64,000 nt of DNA from the NCBI RefSeq assembly GCF_900168295.1, contig NZ_FVZL01000002.1, positions 434,001-498,000 on the forward strand, written 5' to 3'. Under the pieces are notes generated by a model that saw nothing but the letters and a program-made list of their open reading frames with translations, made no database searches and had not been told where the DNA came from. The DNA is from Arthrobacter sp. P2b (lineage in GTDB: Bacteria; Actinomycetota; Actinomycetes; Actinomycetales; Micrococcaceae). Numbering within the stretch: position 1 is the first letter of the stretch; each line of letters starts with the position of its first letter. Position numbers and translations under genes: made by a program. Below are positions 25,495 through 34,671 of this stretch, piece by piece.

Positions 25495-26136
25495 TTAGGG
25501 CGCAGTCACTGATGCTGGCGGCACCATAGCCGCGACCTCGTCGGCTGCTGTTGTACGAGGAATGTTGCGAAGCATCCAGGTTGCAAGGAAAGCGGCGGCT
25601 ACGGCCAAACCAACCAGCCCCAACTGCAGCACGGTTTCCGGAAACACCGTTCGCAGGGCGATGGGAAGTGAACTGGCCGTATAGAGGAATATGGCGCCTT
25701 TGGGAACGCTAGAAGTGCGCCACAGCGTGAGCATGAAAACCACGGTACCGAGGAGGAAGAGCATCGACACCACTGTCAGGGCGATACCCAAGGGACCTGA
25801 TCGAAGGACGGCAACTACATCTTGGCCAATGTAGGGAAAGACGAGGTTGAGCACGAACTCAACCCCAACGAGGCCGGCCAGCGACGTTCCGGAGATAACG
25901 GCACCTGCGGCTGCGAGGGCCCCGGCCTTGCGGGAAACCAACAGATACATCCCGATCACCAGTCCGATGGCGGCGATTTGGGCAACCGGTGCAACGAGCT
26001 GGGTGAAAGCTGATGGGGGAATGATCCCTGCTCTCTTTGCCGCGTTGAGCAGCAAAATTGCTGCTGAGACAAATCCGGCGAAGGCAAAGATCCTGATGAG
26101 TGCTGCAGGTAGGACTACTTCGATTTTTGATGACAT
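25495..26136 (-). CDS. Six-helix membrane protein, putative MalT-like regulon member
   Basis: 213 aa with six predicted membrane helices (first about LIRIFAFAGFVSAAILLLNA). It resembles small DUF4386-like membrane proteins in layout but I cannot assign it. Its promoter region contains the TCACCAC module at 26217-26273 with TAGCTT about 80 bp before the start, making it a likely target of the 913-aa regulator at 28233-30974. The protein has no catalytic motif. Function unknown. Confidence 0.72.
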   Translation of the reverse strand: MSSKIEVVLPAALIRIFAFAGFVSAAILLLNAAKRAGIIPPSAFTQLVAPVAQIAAIGLVIGMYLLVSRKAGALAAAGAVISGTSLAGLVGVEFVLNLVFPYIGQDVVAVLRSGPLGIALTVVSMLFLLGTVVFMLTLWRTSSVPKGAIFLYTASSLPIALRTVFPETVLQLGLVGLAVAAAFLATWMLRNIPRTTAADEVAAMVPPASVTAP

Positions 26137-26216
26137 CTGAAGCTCTTATCTAGAGGGTTCTGCACGAATTACGAGTGGTGAAGGAGGCGTCTTGCCCTGG
26201 GATGGCGGATAACTTG

Positions 26217-26273
26217 AAGCTACGCGGGCGCTTAGTGACCTGGCGTCACCACGTGTGGTGATTGATGGGGTGG
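26217..26273 (-). promoter_or_regulatory. TCACCAC promoter module, copy A
   Basis: Read on the minus strand: a degenerate distal CCACCCC, the inverted repeat TCACCA-N4-TGGTGA (26246-26261), 8 bp, a proximal TCACTAA (26232-26238), 8 bp, then GTAGCTT, whose TAGCTT (26217-26222) fits the actinobacterial -10 pattern. All spacings are identical to copies B and C. The leader to the gene at 26136 would be about 75 nt. Confidence 0.75.
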
Positions 26274-26415
26274 TTGACCCTATATCTCTCGATTAACCGG
26301 CGTCGGTGCCTTTTTCTTTATGGGGCTTGCCGCCCAACCGACTCGGCAGTGGATGAGGGAGGCCTCTGCGCCCCACGTTCTGGTGGGACTTCCAACCCTC
26401 GCTCGCGACAGGTGA

Positions 26416-26877
26416 TTATTCCGACGTCTCAGGTTGTGTTGATGCCGGGGGCCATGAGCCAGCCCGGCTGAGCAGGGCATTGTTCATGTTCTCGAATCCC
26501 TTTTTTGTCCGTTGAAGTACCCCGGTCATGAGTGGCACCAATAGGCCAGAAAAGGTTTCCGTTTGAGTAAGAGTGGTGCCGCCGGCCGTGGGTTTGAGGA
26601 CGAAGGCGTGGCGGCCATCGAAGAGCCCCTGTATTCCGAGTGTTCCGAACCACTCGAACAAGTGCTCGGGTTCCACTGCGGTCACGCGTGGACGGAAGGT
26701 CATTCCCCGCCCACCAGGTGGGACTATCCTGATGCTCAGTTTGTGGCCAACCTTAGGGTCCCCGCTGGCCCGGGTGATGAACGGGTTCCAGTCGGTGTAG
26801 GCAGGGAAGTCGGTGAGGATCTTCCACGCGACGTCCGGCGGTGACGGTATGTGGGTGGTCACTGAGATGGTTCTCAA
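26416..26877 (-). CDS. SRPBCC domain protein (START-like)
   Basis: 153 aa. The N-terminus ISVTTHIPSPPDVAWKILTD with FPAYTDWNPFI and TFRPRVTAVEPEHLFEWFG is typical of polyketide-cyclase/SRPBCC hydrophobic-ligand pockets; TTLTQTETFSGLLVPLM completes the domain. The start is TTG, supported by AGGAGG 6 nt upstream. It probably binds a small hydrophobic molecule. It lies within the accessory cluster on the same strand as the MalT-like regulator, but carries no TCACCAC module of its own. Confidence 0.85.
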   Translation of the reverse strand: MRTISVTTHIPSPPDVAWKILTDFPAYTDWNPFITRASGDPKVGHKLSIRIVPPGGRGMTFRPRVTAVEPEHLFEWFGTLGIQGLFDGRHAFVLKPTAGGTTLTQTETFSGLLVPLMTGVLQRTKKGFENMNNALLSRAGSWPPASTQPETSE

Positions 26878-27007
26878 TTTTTCCTCCTGATTACACGCGG
26901 GGATGTGGGGTTCGGGTGAGGGGCGAATTCCGCCCTGCCTTCTGCTGCGGGTCGTGGGTCGTTGGGTGAAATCGGAGGTTTGGCTGCTGCTGTGCCAGCG
27001 CCGGATC

Positions 27008-27253
27008 TTAGTGGTTTTGTCCTGGGTCTTGATCCTCCAGGAGATTCACGGCTATCAACGTTGCGCCGATGTTCCTAACTTTTGCGAGCAGGCCGTGCAG
27101 CGCTGCCTGATCGACGACGGGCCCGCACAGGCTGGTTGTTCCATCGTTTTCTTGTGTGAGGACCATGCCTTCGAACCAATCGGTCCAGGAGCTGTCGAGG
27201 TGTCCCCGGATGCGGAGTTGGTACTGTCCGGGCCCGTGGTGTTCTGCTGGCAT
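27008..27253 (-). CDS. Small conserved hypothetical protein (81 aa)
   Basis: GGGAG precedes the ATG at 7 nt. The sequence GQYQLRIRGHLDSSWTDWFE, then VLTQENDGTTSLCGPVVDQA and LHGLLAKVRNIGATLIAVN, belongs to a short family common in actinobacteria next to LuxR-type regulators (recognised by pattern, no named domain). It is probably a small cytoplasmic alpha/beta protein. It sits between the SRPBCC gene and the broken membrane gene, on the same strand. Confidence 0.78.
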   Translation of the reverse strand: MPAEHHGPGQYQLRIRGHLDSSWTDWFEGMVLTQENDGTTSLCGPVVDQAALHGLLAKVRNIGATLIAVNLLEDQDPGQNH

Positions 27254-27417
27254 GTCGTTCTCCCTTTTCGAAGGCGGCTACCGTCCCAGCCATGCAGGCG
27301 GGACCGTTGATATGTTGAGGTCCTGCGGGAGCCAGGTGGTCTGGGCGAAGTGGCTTGTTGCGCATCAAATGCCCGATGGCGTTGTCCTGGTAATCCACCA
27401 CGGGGTCTGTGTTGATT

Positions 27418-28104
27418 TCAGTTGGCCGGGGCGTGGGAGGGCTTAAGGTTTCCCCGGCCCAGTTGGTGGCCTGCGCTTTTACCTTCTTCAGACCAGAGGG
27501 AATAGCCGAGCCACATCATCGCCAGGCCCACCGGTACGGCGAAGGAACTGCCGGCGGTGTGCGGGAAGATCGAGGCAAGAGGTGTCAGGGCCGTTCCAAG
27601 GATCAGGACGCCGGCGCCCCAGCGGGAGAGGATCCTGGCACGGTAGATGGCGACGCCGAATATGAGGCCGCCTGGAATGTAGAGCACCGCTGAGACCAGG
27701 GGCAGTGATTCCAAAGCGCCCAGGCTCACCTCGCCACCGGAGCCGCTGAAGATTCCCAGGAAGCTGTCCACGAACCTGGGTGCTTCAGGAACCAGTGGCG
27801 GCAGGATGAGGGTCTGGGCGAAGGTGAAAGCGGTCAACAGCACGAACTATGCACCGAACATGAGGTACCCGATCAGTCCGAGCAGCCCAGTTTCCTTGAC
27901 CTGCCGGAGGTAGATGCCTGTCACGCCGGCCAGTCCCAGAACTGACATGCACAGGGTCATGTATCCCACGATCAGCCAGGCGAGGCCATAAACTTCGGAC
28001 ACCTCATCTGTTGGATGCAGTGGTTGCCTGAGAATGTACAGGAGCCCGGCCAGCAGCGCGGATATACCGGCGGCCTGAGTGAGTTTGCTCGGTGTGATGC
28101 TCAT
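27418..28104 (-). pseudogene. Membrane protein gene interrupted by an amber stop
   Basis: Two pieces in the same frame form one membrane protein of about 228 residues: MSITPSKLTQAAGISALLAG to GYLMFGA, a TAG at 27849-27847, then FVLLTAFTFAQTLILPPLVP to the end. No base is gained or lost; a single TGG-to-TAG change (Trp to stop) would explain it. Six membrane helices would be predicted for the intact protein. GGAGAG supports the start at 28104. The promoter module B lies about 50 bp upstream, so it is still transcribed under the MalT-like system in principle. Sequencing error is possible. Confidence 0.8.
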
Positions 28105-28156
28105 GGTCCACGCTCTCCGGTTTGAGTTGGCCCGGAACGGATGCCCCGACAACCTG

Positions 28157-28213
28157 AAGCTACCGGGGCGTGTGGTGATCCCGCGTCACCAACCGTGGTG
28201 ATAGATGTGGTGA
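28157..28213 (-). promoter_or_regulatory. TCACCAC promoter module, copy B
   Basis: On the minus strand: distal TCACCAC (28207-28213), TCACCA-N4-TGGTGA (28186-28201), 8 bp, proximal TCACCAC (28172-28178), 8 bp, GTAGCTT with TAGCTT at 28157-28162. The predicted start of transcription is about 46 nt before the membrane-protein start at 28104. It lies just downstream of the MalT-like gene's 3' end. Confidence 0.8.
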
Positions 28214-28232
28214 CTCTCCGAGGGCTGGTCCC

Positions 28233-30974
28233 TCAAATCAGGCCCTGCTCCTTGCCATGGCGCACCGCTTCCCGGCGGTTGTTGACCTCGAGCTTGATGA
28301 AGATACGTTTGGTGTGGGTGCGCAGGGTGTTGAGGGAGACAAAGAGCTGGCGGGCGATCTCCGGTCCGCTCAATGAGGTGCCAAGTAACCTCAGTACTTC
28401 CAGTTCGCGCTTGCTGAGGTCCTCCCGCTGAGGTGTGGGAGTCCTGCTGATGGCCGTTTGAGATACTACGGTTTTCTTGGATTGCTGAAGCAGAGCGGTG
28501 TGGGGCGGGGCGGTGCCCCTGGCTGCTGCCTCAGCAAGCAGCGGCGCCAGGGGCGGGCCTTCATCAAGAAAGAGGCGGACGTAACCCTCCGGCCCGGCTT
28601 CCGCCAGGGCACGTTCCAGGGGGACCAGCGCCAGTGCGCGTTGGCCCTGGGCCTCCAGCGCGAGGGCCTGCAGCACGAGGACCTCGTATGTGCTTCCTTT
28701 GCGTCCGGCTGCCTCCGCAGCTTCGAGCAGCCGCATGAGCAGGTCCTGCGCCTCCTGAATCGTCTTCTCTGCCGGCAGGACCCTAAATTGGGAAATGAGG
28801 AGACGTGCCAGCGTGAGATGCTCAAATTCCCGCAGGTAGCTCAGCTCCCCCACCGGCAGCAGGCCGCGGCTGCGTGCCCACTCCCAGCCCTCTGACAGCC
28901 GCCCCTGCCGGATCGTAATGCGCGCCTTCAATGCCGGGATTGGGCGGATCTCCGGAAAAAAGCCCCGCAGATACAGGAGCTGAGCCTGGTCAAGGGACTC
29001 AGTGGCCCCGGCCATGTCCCCCTCGGCTTCTCTTACGCCTGCCATCGCAACGAACCACCGGTAAGAGTGCTCCGTCAGGGGAGCGACTTGCCGGCCCAGC
29101 TCTTTACTGGTTTGAAGATGCCGGGCTGCGCTCTCCAGGTCACCAAATTCACGGCTGAGTTCGCTGTAGCCCACATGGAGCTCAGCAGTGGCACGGGGCG
29201 CCGATTCCCCTTGGGCGGCCGCATAGTCAAGGGCCCTTTCGTAAAGCTTTCGCGCTTCCTGAAGCTGTCCCCTCGCGATCTGCATGTCTGCCAGCAGGAT
29301 GGTGCTGCTGAGCTCATCAGTGAGGTTGCCCGCTTCATGGAGGCTCGCGACTGCATCTGAGAAGGTGTCAACAGCCGTTTCAACGTCGCCTTGTGCCCAG
29401 GAAGCCAACCCCAGAAACCCTGCGGCAGCACCACGGGCGAAATGGTCTTCCGGCCCGGCAAGTTCGAAAGCCTCCCGTGCATGTTGTGCAGTGGTGTAAA
29501 CGTCGCCCCGGGCCTGCGCCAATGAGGCCCGGTACATTGCGATGGTTGATGGCAGCATTCGGAGCTCTTGCCCGCGGATTGATTTCAGGTCCGAATTTCC
29601 CGGACCCTTCCCTTCTGCTGCTGCGGCCTTCACTCCCTGTTCAGCGGCCCCAAGCCAAGGCTCGACAGCGTCGAGGTCGCCGGAGACGAGCGTGCGCCAG
29701 GCATAGAAGACACTGAGCAGGGGGCGGACACGGACCACCTCCTCAGGTAGTGCCGTCAGCCAGGCCAGCATCATTCCATCCTGTCGGGTCCGGCGCATCG
29801 TTGGCAGAACCGCTTCGATCAGGTCGGCGGCCCGTCCAAAGTCCTCGGCCGCCAATGCGTGGTGAACCGCGTCCTCTATCAGGTCATTCTGTTCGTACCA
29901 TTCGCTTGCCAGCCGATGCAGTTCAGGCATGCGGCCAGGCAGTTCCTGCAACACACGTGCACGCAGGACTTCGGCGAACAAAGGATGATAGCGATACCAC
30001 TGCCGCCGATCATCCAGTGGAATAACGAACAGGTTGTCCCGCTCCAGCCCCTCAAGCATGCCCTGGCCTCCACCCACGCCTGTAAGTGCCTCACAAAGAC
30101 CACCTGTCATGTGCTCCAGGGGAGCTGTGGCCAGCAGGAAGTTTCGGACTTCTGCCGGCTGATGCTGCAACACCTCCTCCAGCAGGTAGTCGATGACGAA
30201 GCGATTGCTTCCTGTGAAAGCCTTGATGAACCCGGAGACGTCCCCGTGCTCCCGTAGCGACACCCCGGCCAGCTGAAGCCCCGCGATCCACCCCTCGGTC
30301 CGGGTCGCAAGGGCAGCGATGTCGTCCGTTGAAAGACCCAGATTCATGACCTGGTTGAGGAAATCAGCCGCTTCGTCCGGTGTGAAGCGCAGGTCGGCAG
30401 CCCGGAGCTCGGTTAGCTCGCCGCGGCTCCGTAAGCGGGCCAGTGACAGCGGAGGATCCGATCTGGTGGCGATGACCAGGTGCAGCTGTGGCGGCAGATG
30501 GTCAAGAAGGAACGCGAGGGCGTCATGAACGGGTCGTTTTTCAATGAGGTGGTAGTCATCGAGCACGAGGATGAACTCTTTCCCGGACCGCGCTATGTCA
30601 TTGATCAGGGACGTCAGCGCAGGTTCCACCGCCAGGACCTGGCCGCTGTGCCTCCGGCCCGTGATCTCATTGCCGATTTCCGCGTCAACGCCTTGCAGTG
30701 CAGCAACAATGTAGGCCAGAAAGCGTGAGGGGTCGTTATCGTGCGCGTCAAGGGACAGCCAGGCGATGCATACGCCCGGGTGCTGCTGTCTGCGCTGGGT
30801 GATCCATTCGCTGACCAGGGTGGTTTTGCCGAAGCCTGCCGGAGCACACACGAGAGACAGCTTCCGGCTCGGGCCCAGTTCGTCATTAAGACGCTTGAAA
30901 AGCCGGGGCCGGGAAGTGATCTGCGGGCGCGGTGCGGGGAAAAAGAGCTTCGTAGCCAGCACTGGCGTTGGCAT
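28233..30974 (-). CDS. LuxR family regulator with MalT-like STAND ATPase
   Basis: 913 aa. Order: NB-ARC-like ATPase with Walker A CAPAGFGKTT (about residues 43-52) and Walker B FILVLDDYHLI; winged-helix region; a long TPR-like sensor region (about residues 350-800); and a C-terminal LuxR HTH (LSKRELEVLRLLGTSLSGPE, then IARQLFVSLNTLRTHTKRIF). MalT-type proteins are ATP-dependent transcription activators switched on by a ligand. The neighbouring TCACCAC modules are the probable binding sites. Its own start is leaderless-type (TATACT, 6 nt, ATG). Ligand unknown. Confidence 0.93.
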   Translation of the reverse strand: MPTPVLATKLFFPAPRPQITSRPRLFKRLNDELGPSRKLSLVCAPAGFGKTTLVSEWITQRRQQHPGVCIAWLSLDAHDNDPSRFLAYIVAALQGVDAEIGNEITGRRHSGQVLAVEPALTSLINDIARSGKEFILVLDDYHLIEKRPVHDALAFLLDHLPPQLHLVIATRSDPPLSLARLRSRGELTELRAADLRFTPDEAADFLNQVMNLGLSTDDIAALATRTEGWIAGLQLAGVSLREHGDVSGFIKAFTGSNRFVIDYLLEEVLQHQPAEVRNFLLATAPLEHMTGGLCEALTGVGGGQGMLEGLERDNLFVIPLDDRRQWYRYHPLFAEVLRARVLQELPGRMPELHRLASEWYEQNDLIEDAVHHALAAEDFGRAADLIEAVLPTMRRTRQDGMMLAWLTALPEEVVRVRPLLSVFYAWRTLVSGDLDAVEPWLGAAEQGVKAAAAEGKGPGNSDLKSIRGQELRMLPSTIAMYRASLAQARGDVYTTAQHAREAFELAGPEDHFARGAAAGFLGLASWAQGDVETAVDTFSDAVASLHEAGNLTDELSSTILLADMQIARGQLQEARKLYERALDYAAAQGESAPRATAELHVGYSELSREFGDLESAARHLQTSKELGRQVAPLTEHSYRWFVAMAGVREAEGDMAGATESLDQAQLLYLRGFFPEIRPIPALKARITIRQGRLSEGWEWARSRGLLPVGELSYLREFEHLTLARLLISQFRVLPAEKTIQEAQDLLMRLLEAAEAAGRKGSTYEVLVLQALALEAQGQRALALVPLERALAEAGPEGYVRLFLDEGPPLAPLLAEAAARGTAPPHTALLQQSKKTVVSQTAISRTPTPQREDLSKRELEVLRLLGTSLSGPEIARQLFVSLNTLRTHTKRIFIKLEVNNRREAVRHGKEQGLI

Positions 30975-30998
30975 GCCCCCAGTATAGGCGTGTGGTTA
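30975..30998 (-). promoter_or_regulatory. Leaderless promoter of the MalT-like gene with a half-site
   Basis: On the minus strand, TAACCACACGCC is followed directly by TATACT (30981-30986), then 6 nt and ATG. The TAACCACACGCC block resembles the proximal TCACCACACGCC of module B, suggesting weak autoregulation. Confidence 0.55.
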
Positions 30999-31090
30999 CC
31001 CGCAAGCCGTTGTGACTCTCCTGCACTTGTCTGCAGATTGCCCGGCATGAAAGAAGCCGCCGTTGAGCACACGTCGGCTTGCGGCGTTCG

Positions 31091-31666
31091 CTACTGCGTC
31101 CCAGGAAACAGAACGGAGGCAACCCCACGAGCAGCTTGCCGCGGATCTGCCGGCAGTCCCGGAGGCAGACTACCGCTGAGCCAAAGGGCGGAAAACCCGT
31201 GGACCAGGGACCAAGCCGCCAACGCCGCGTCCTGTGGCACCGGGCCTGATTCTGAGGATGTGAACGGCGCAACCCCCCGGTAGAGAGACTCGCCCGCCCG
31301 GGCCTTCGCCGCGACCAGTTCCGGATCATTTGTCCGGTACAGCTCCGGCCGGAACATCACGGCAAAATGGGCTGGGTGCTCGACGGCGAAGCCGACATAA
31401 GCCACTCCCACCTCCAAGAAGTCACCGGTCCGCCGCTGCGCCTCCACCAGCGCGTCCGCGAGGAGACAGAAGCCCTGCACGGCGACGGCAGTCAGGAGGC
31501 CCGCTTTGTCCCCGAAGTGATGGGCGGGCGCAGCATGGGAAACGCCGGCCCGCCTGGCGAGATCCCGCAAACTCAGCGCTGACGGACCCGACTCTGCAAT
31601 GGCATCGAGAGCGGCATTGATGATCGTGTGCGGAAGGTTCTTGTGATGGTACGACGACGTGCTCAT
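31091..31666 (-). CDS. TetR/AcrR family regulator (divergent from DoxX)
   Basis: 191 aa. The N-terminal HTH reads IINAALDAIAESGPSALSLR, then DLARRAGVSHAAPAHHFGDK, and the C-terminal effector domain is of the TetR_C_33/WHG type (VGVAYVGFAVEHPAHFAVMF, ALAAWSLVHGFSALWLSG). It is divergent from the DoxX gene across 94 bp that carry two related operators, so it probably represses both directions. Ligand unknown. Confidence 0.88.
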   Translation of the reverse strand: MSTSSYHHKNLPHTIINAALDAIAESGPSALSLRDLARRAGVSHAAPAHHFGDKAGLLTAVAVQGFCLLADALVEAQRRTGDFLEVGVAYVGFAVEHPAHFAVMFRPELYRTNDPELVAAKARAGESLYRGVAPFTSSESGPVPQDAALAAWSLVHGFSALWLSGSLPPGLPADPRQAARGVASVLFPGTQ

Positions 31667-31686
31667 GCCCCAAGACTAATCCCAAT

Positions 31687-31734
31687 CTAGTCATTGACAA
31701 GTTGAGGTCGAAGAGTAATCTAGTCAGTGTCAAG
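31687..31734 (+). promoter_or_regulatory. Two CTAGTCA...TGACAAG operators over the doxX promoter
   Basis: CTAGTCATTGACAAG (31687-31701) is a 15-bp near-palindrome; CTAGTCAGTGTCAAG (31720-31734) is a second copy 33 bp away, centre to centre. TTGACA (31694-31699) and TAATCT (31716-31721) at 16 bp spacing form the plus-strand promoter. Each operator overlaps one promoter element, as expected for TetR repression. Confidence 0.75.
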
Positions 31735-31760
31735 ATAGATGCCTCTGGAAGGAACGCACC

Positions 31761-32282
31761 ATGGCACCACTAATCACACTCCTGGCCGTAACCCTCCTGC
31801 TTCGTATCGCTGGGGCTATAGGCATCAAACCCCTCCGGTCGTGGCATACCAGCCTGCGTGGTGGCTTGGCGGCCATGTTCACCTTCACCGGGGTGGCTCA
31901 CTTCAACGGTATGCGGGGAGAACTCGTGGCCATGGTGCCGCCGGCCCTGCCCAATCCCGAACTGCTGGTCACAGCTACGGGCGTGCTGGAACTGCTTGGT
32001 GCCGCGGGCCTCCTCTACCGTCGAACGGCGCCGTGGGCGGCCGTCGGGCTGGCCCTGCTGCTGGTGGCCATATTCCCGGCTAACGTCTACGCGGCACAGG
32101 CCGGACTCATTGTCAACGGTGCTCTCGCCACGGCGCTCCTGCCTCGGACTCTGATACAGCTGGTATTCATCGCCGCTACGATCGCCGTAGCGATCCCCTA
32201 CGCCCGGACTTTAATTCACCGCCGGCCGGCCGCCACCCGCCCAGTACTGCCTGCCAAGAATCCATCAAGCGCCACGAGGTAA
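31761..32282 (+). CDS. DoxX family membrane protein
   Basis: 173 aa, four hydrophobic helices. The DoxX signature appears in GGLAAMFTFTGVAHFNGMRG and MVPPALPNPELLVTATGVLE, with LLGAAGLLYRRTAPWAAVGL and FPANVYAA. GGAAGGAACG precedes the ATG. DoxX proteins take part in quinone-linked or thiol redox processes in some bacteria, but this branch is uncharacterised. It is controlled by the divergent TetR, judging by the operator pair. Confidence 0.88.
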   Translation: MAPLITLLAVTLLLRIAGAIGIKPLRSWHTSLRGGLAAMFTFTGVAHFNGMRGELVAMVPPALPNPELLVTATGVLELLGAAGLLYRRTAPWAAVGLALLLVAIFPANVYAAQAGLIVNGALATALLPRTLIQLVFIAATIAVAIPYARTLIHRRPAATRPVLPAKNPSSATR

Positions 32283-32703
32283 GGCATCAAAGATGACTCG
32301 GCAGTCCCCTGGAAAACTTTCCAGCGGGATTGCCGCCACATGCTAACCCCGGTATAGCATTACGACACTCAAGGCCAGGGTGGCAGGTAGATGTCAGTGA
32401 CGGATCCGGTTTTGATTCCGAGGTTGCTTGCGACCGCGGTCAGGGCAGGCGGATCCGTTGGCAGCGAAGATTAGGCTCGAGGTTCACTACGGTGGCTGCG
32501 AGCCCGTCGCGTCGGTGGAATGCCTCCGGATGCCGGCGTATAGAACGTAGAGCATGCACGGACTCGATGGTGGACTACGCCAGCGTGTGAAGCACTTTCA
32601 CTGCTGCGAGTAGCATGCGGCGTTTTCCAGAGCTATGTGGTCCCGCAGATCGCCAGCCGGCCAGGCCGGGTTCAGCACAAGTATCTTGAAATGAAGAGTG
32701 TGC
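32283..32703. other. Gene-free stretch with a small coding remnant
   Basis: No intact gene in about 420 bp between doxX and a DUF2306 gene. On the minus strand near 32370-32470, a short frame reads TDPPALTAVASNLGIKTGSV and ends YLPPWP before a stop, which looks like the C-terminus of a lost protein. Nothing else identified. Confidence 0.3.
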
Positions 32704-33402
32704 TTAAGCGGGCTGGACTGCAGGGTGTGGGGTTCGCGCGGGTCCTTGGGCGCGGCGATATATGAAGTATTCGGCCACGGCCAGGCTCAGTACCCAGGAT
32801 GCCCCGATCAGCAGTGCCCTGGTCAGCTCGTCAACCGGTCCTACGAGCAGGATCCAGGGGATGGTGACGACGACGATGGTTCCCTGGGAGATGCCGATGG
32901 CGTAGGCCCGGGACATCCATTCACTGTGCCGGACGTAGTTGTGGCGCCGTACGGCGATGAAGCCCAGGACGATGAAGGCCACCATGGCGGAGCCGAAGAC
33001 CAGGCGAAGGGCGAGAAGGAGCGGCCCGTCCAGGGGTGGGAGGTCGTAGAAGACCGCCATCCACAGACCGGACAGGGCGGCGAGCAGGCCTGTGGGCGCG
33101 AGGGTGCGTCCGGCGATTTTGTGCCAGCTGGGCCTGCCGCGTTTGCCGCGGCGGAGCGAGGGAACGAACTGGAAAGCCCCGAGGACCAGGTACACGGTGA
33201 CGGTGGGGATGTGGATCAGCACGGGGATGGGCGAGTCGAAGAACCGTGCGTTATCCGGGGTGATCTGGCCTCCCGAGAGTTCGGTAAGGCGCGTTGCGCC
33301 GGCCATGATCGGGACGAGGCTGAGGAGTATCAGGGCCGCGGGTACGAGCCATCGGGTCCGGGATGGCTTGGGCCGGGAGCGGGGAAGGGTCTGGGCTGTC
33401 AT
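32704..33402 (-). CDS. DUF2306 membrane protein
   Basis: 232 aa, seven predicted membrane helices. DUF2306 features: FFDSPIPVLIHIPTVTVYLV, then LGAFQFVPSLRRGKRGRPSW and HKIAGRTLA, and RRHNYVRHSEWMSRAYAIG. The conserved His residues in HIP, WHK and RHSEW could coordinate haem or metal, but that is inference. GAGAGTGA precedes the ATG. It lies in the same orientation as the following DUF4389 gene but about 120 bp from it. Confidence 0.88.
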   Translation of the reverse strand: MTAQTLPRSRPKPSRTRWLVPAALILLSLVPIMAGATRLTELSGGQITPDNARFFDSPIPVLIHIPTVTVYLVLGAFQFVPSLRRGKRGRPSWHKIAGRTLAPTGLLAALSGLWMAVFYDLPPLDGPLLLALRLVFGSAMVAFIVLGFIAVRRHNYVRHSEWMSRAYAIGISQGTIVVVTIPWILLVGPVDELTRALLIGASWVLSLAVAEYFIYRRAQGPARTPHPAVQPA

Positions 33403-33520
33403 GGTGTCACTCTCTGGCGGGTACGCTCACGCACCCGTCGGGCTGAGGTCTGTCCAGGAACCCCCAGAGTTCCTTGCGAAGATGCTGGAAACAGGCGTGA
33501 CCGTCACGTCCGCGGTTGCG

Positions 33521-34450
33521 TTATGCAGGCGTGGGTGACGCCGCACGGTTCGTTGGAGGATCGAGCGGGCCTTGGTCGAGCCGGAAGGGCGGGTACTTGT
33601 CACTCATCAAGGCCGCATACGAGATGGTCCGCACGGTCCACCGGTTGATGCCCATCAGCAGGTCGAAGATCCCAAGACGGTAGACACCGGTGAAGAGCAG
33701 GATGACTGCGGCGATGCATACCAGCAGGCTGAGCAGAGAGAGGCTCGCCGTTGAGGAGGAGGCTGCGCTGCCGGTGAGGGCGGCGACGATGAGCAGTTGC
33801 GGCAAGGCGAACAGCCAGGACTTGAACAGTACCTTCCAGTGGGAGAGCTTGGCGGGATAAGCAACGTCCAGTTCCGCCGGGTAATCGCTGCGGGCGAGGG
33901 TGAAGGGCGGATAGCGGTCGGTGCCAAGGACACCGTAGGCGTAAAACGTCACGCGCCAGTTCCAGCGGAGGACTCCGACGGTGAATTGGAAGAGCGAGGC
34001 CGGATAGCGGCCGGTGAACAGGATGGCAAAGCCTGCTGCCACTGTGACAACCAGGAATGCGACCCACAGCAGGGCCAGGATGATGTAGTGGGGAATAACG
34101 AGGACCCATTTGACCAGCCAGAGCCATCGTGACAGTCCGGGATCAAGATGCCCGGTAAGTTGTGCCGGCTCGTTTCCGATCCGGTCGGCTTCCTGCGAGG
34201 CACCGGGGGCGATCCCCCGTCCCAGGCCTGCAGCCCCGAGGATGATCAAGACCAGCGCGACGCCGATGGCAAGCAGCGCCGTCGTGAGACCGTTCACTTC
34301 CGGCGGAAGCGACCGGTAGGCCGACAGCATAGCGACCGCGGCGAGCCCGAGCAGGACTCCCACCACGAGCACGGCCATGGGCAGCGCGGGCATTTTTGCT
34401 ACTGGTGAGTCTGGCGCGCGGGGAGAATTGCCGGGCATTGACGTTGACAT
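33521..34450 (-). CDS. DUF4389 membrane protein
   Basis: 309 aa; the start at 34450 has AGGAAAGAAG upstream and leaves a 20-residue hydrophilic head. Two related DUF4389 modules are visible: RWLWLVKWVLVIPHYIILAL with LRWNWRVTFYAYGVLGTDRY, and a second with LLMGINRWTVRTISYAALMS. Five or six membrane helices. Two CGTACN3GTACG operators lie 80-115 bp upstream, matching those beside the TetR gene at 34672-35358, so it may be controlled by that regulator. Confidence 0.87.
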   Translation of the reverse strand: MSTSMPGNSPRAPDSPVAKMPALPMAVLVVGVLLGLAAVAMLSAYRSLPPEVNGLTTALLAIGVALVLIILGAAGLGRGIAPGASQEADRIGNEPAQLTGHLDPGLSRWLWLVKWVLVIPHYIILALLWVAFLVVTVAAGFAILFTGRYPASLFQFTVGVLRWNWRVTFYAYGVLGTDRYPPFTLARSDYPAELDVAYPAKLSHWKVLFKSWLFALPQLLIVAALTGSAASSSTASLSLLSLLVCIAAVILLFTGVYRLGIFDLLMGINRWTVRTISYAALMSDKYPPFRLDQGPLDPPTNRAASPTPA

Positions 34451-34528
34451 GGCGATCTTCTTTCCTGGGGCCGACGGCTGGCGTGCCAGGAGCCGACGCC
34501 CGGACTCCCAGTTGTCGGCAGCACGTTT

Positions 34529-34564
34529 CGTACGGCGTACGCCCACCATACCGTACATAGTACG
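34529..34564 (-). promoter_or_regulatory. GTAC-N3-GTAC operator pair upstream of DUF4389
   Basis: CGTACGGCGTACG (34529-34541) and CGTACATAGTACG (34552-34564), centres 23 bp apart, the same geometry as the pair at 35383-35418. The site would block the DUF4389 promoter. Confidence 0.72.
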
Positions 34565-34671
34565 AATTGGCGATAGCTCCCGTCCCCATTAGTCCGGAAA
34601 ACGATAGACATTTCCGGCGCTGGCCATTCTTGTGATCGGCCAGGAGCTACCCCCTGACAGCCGGACGGCTG

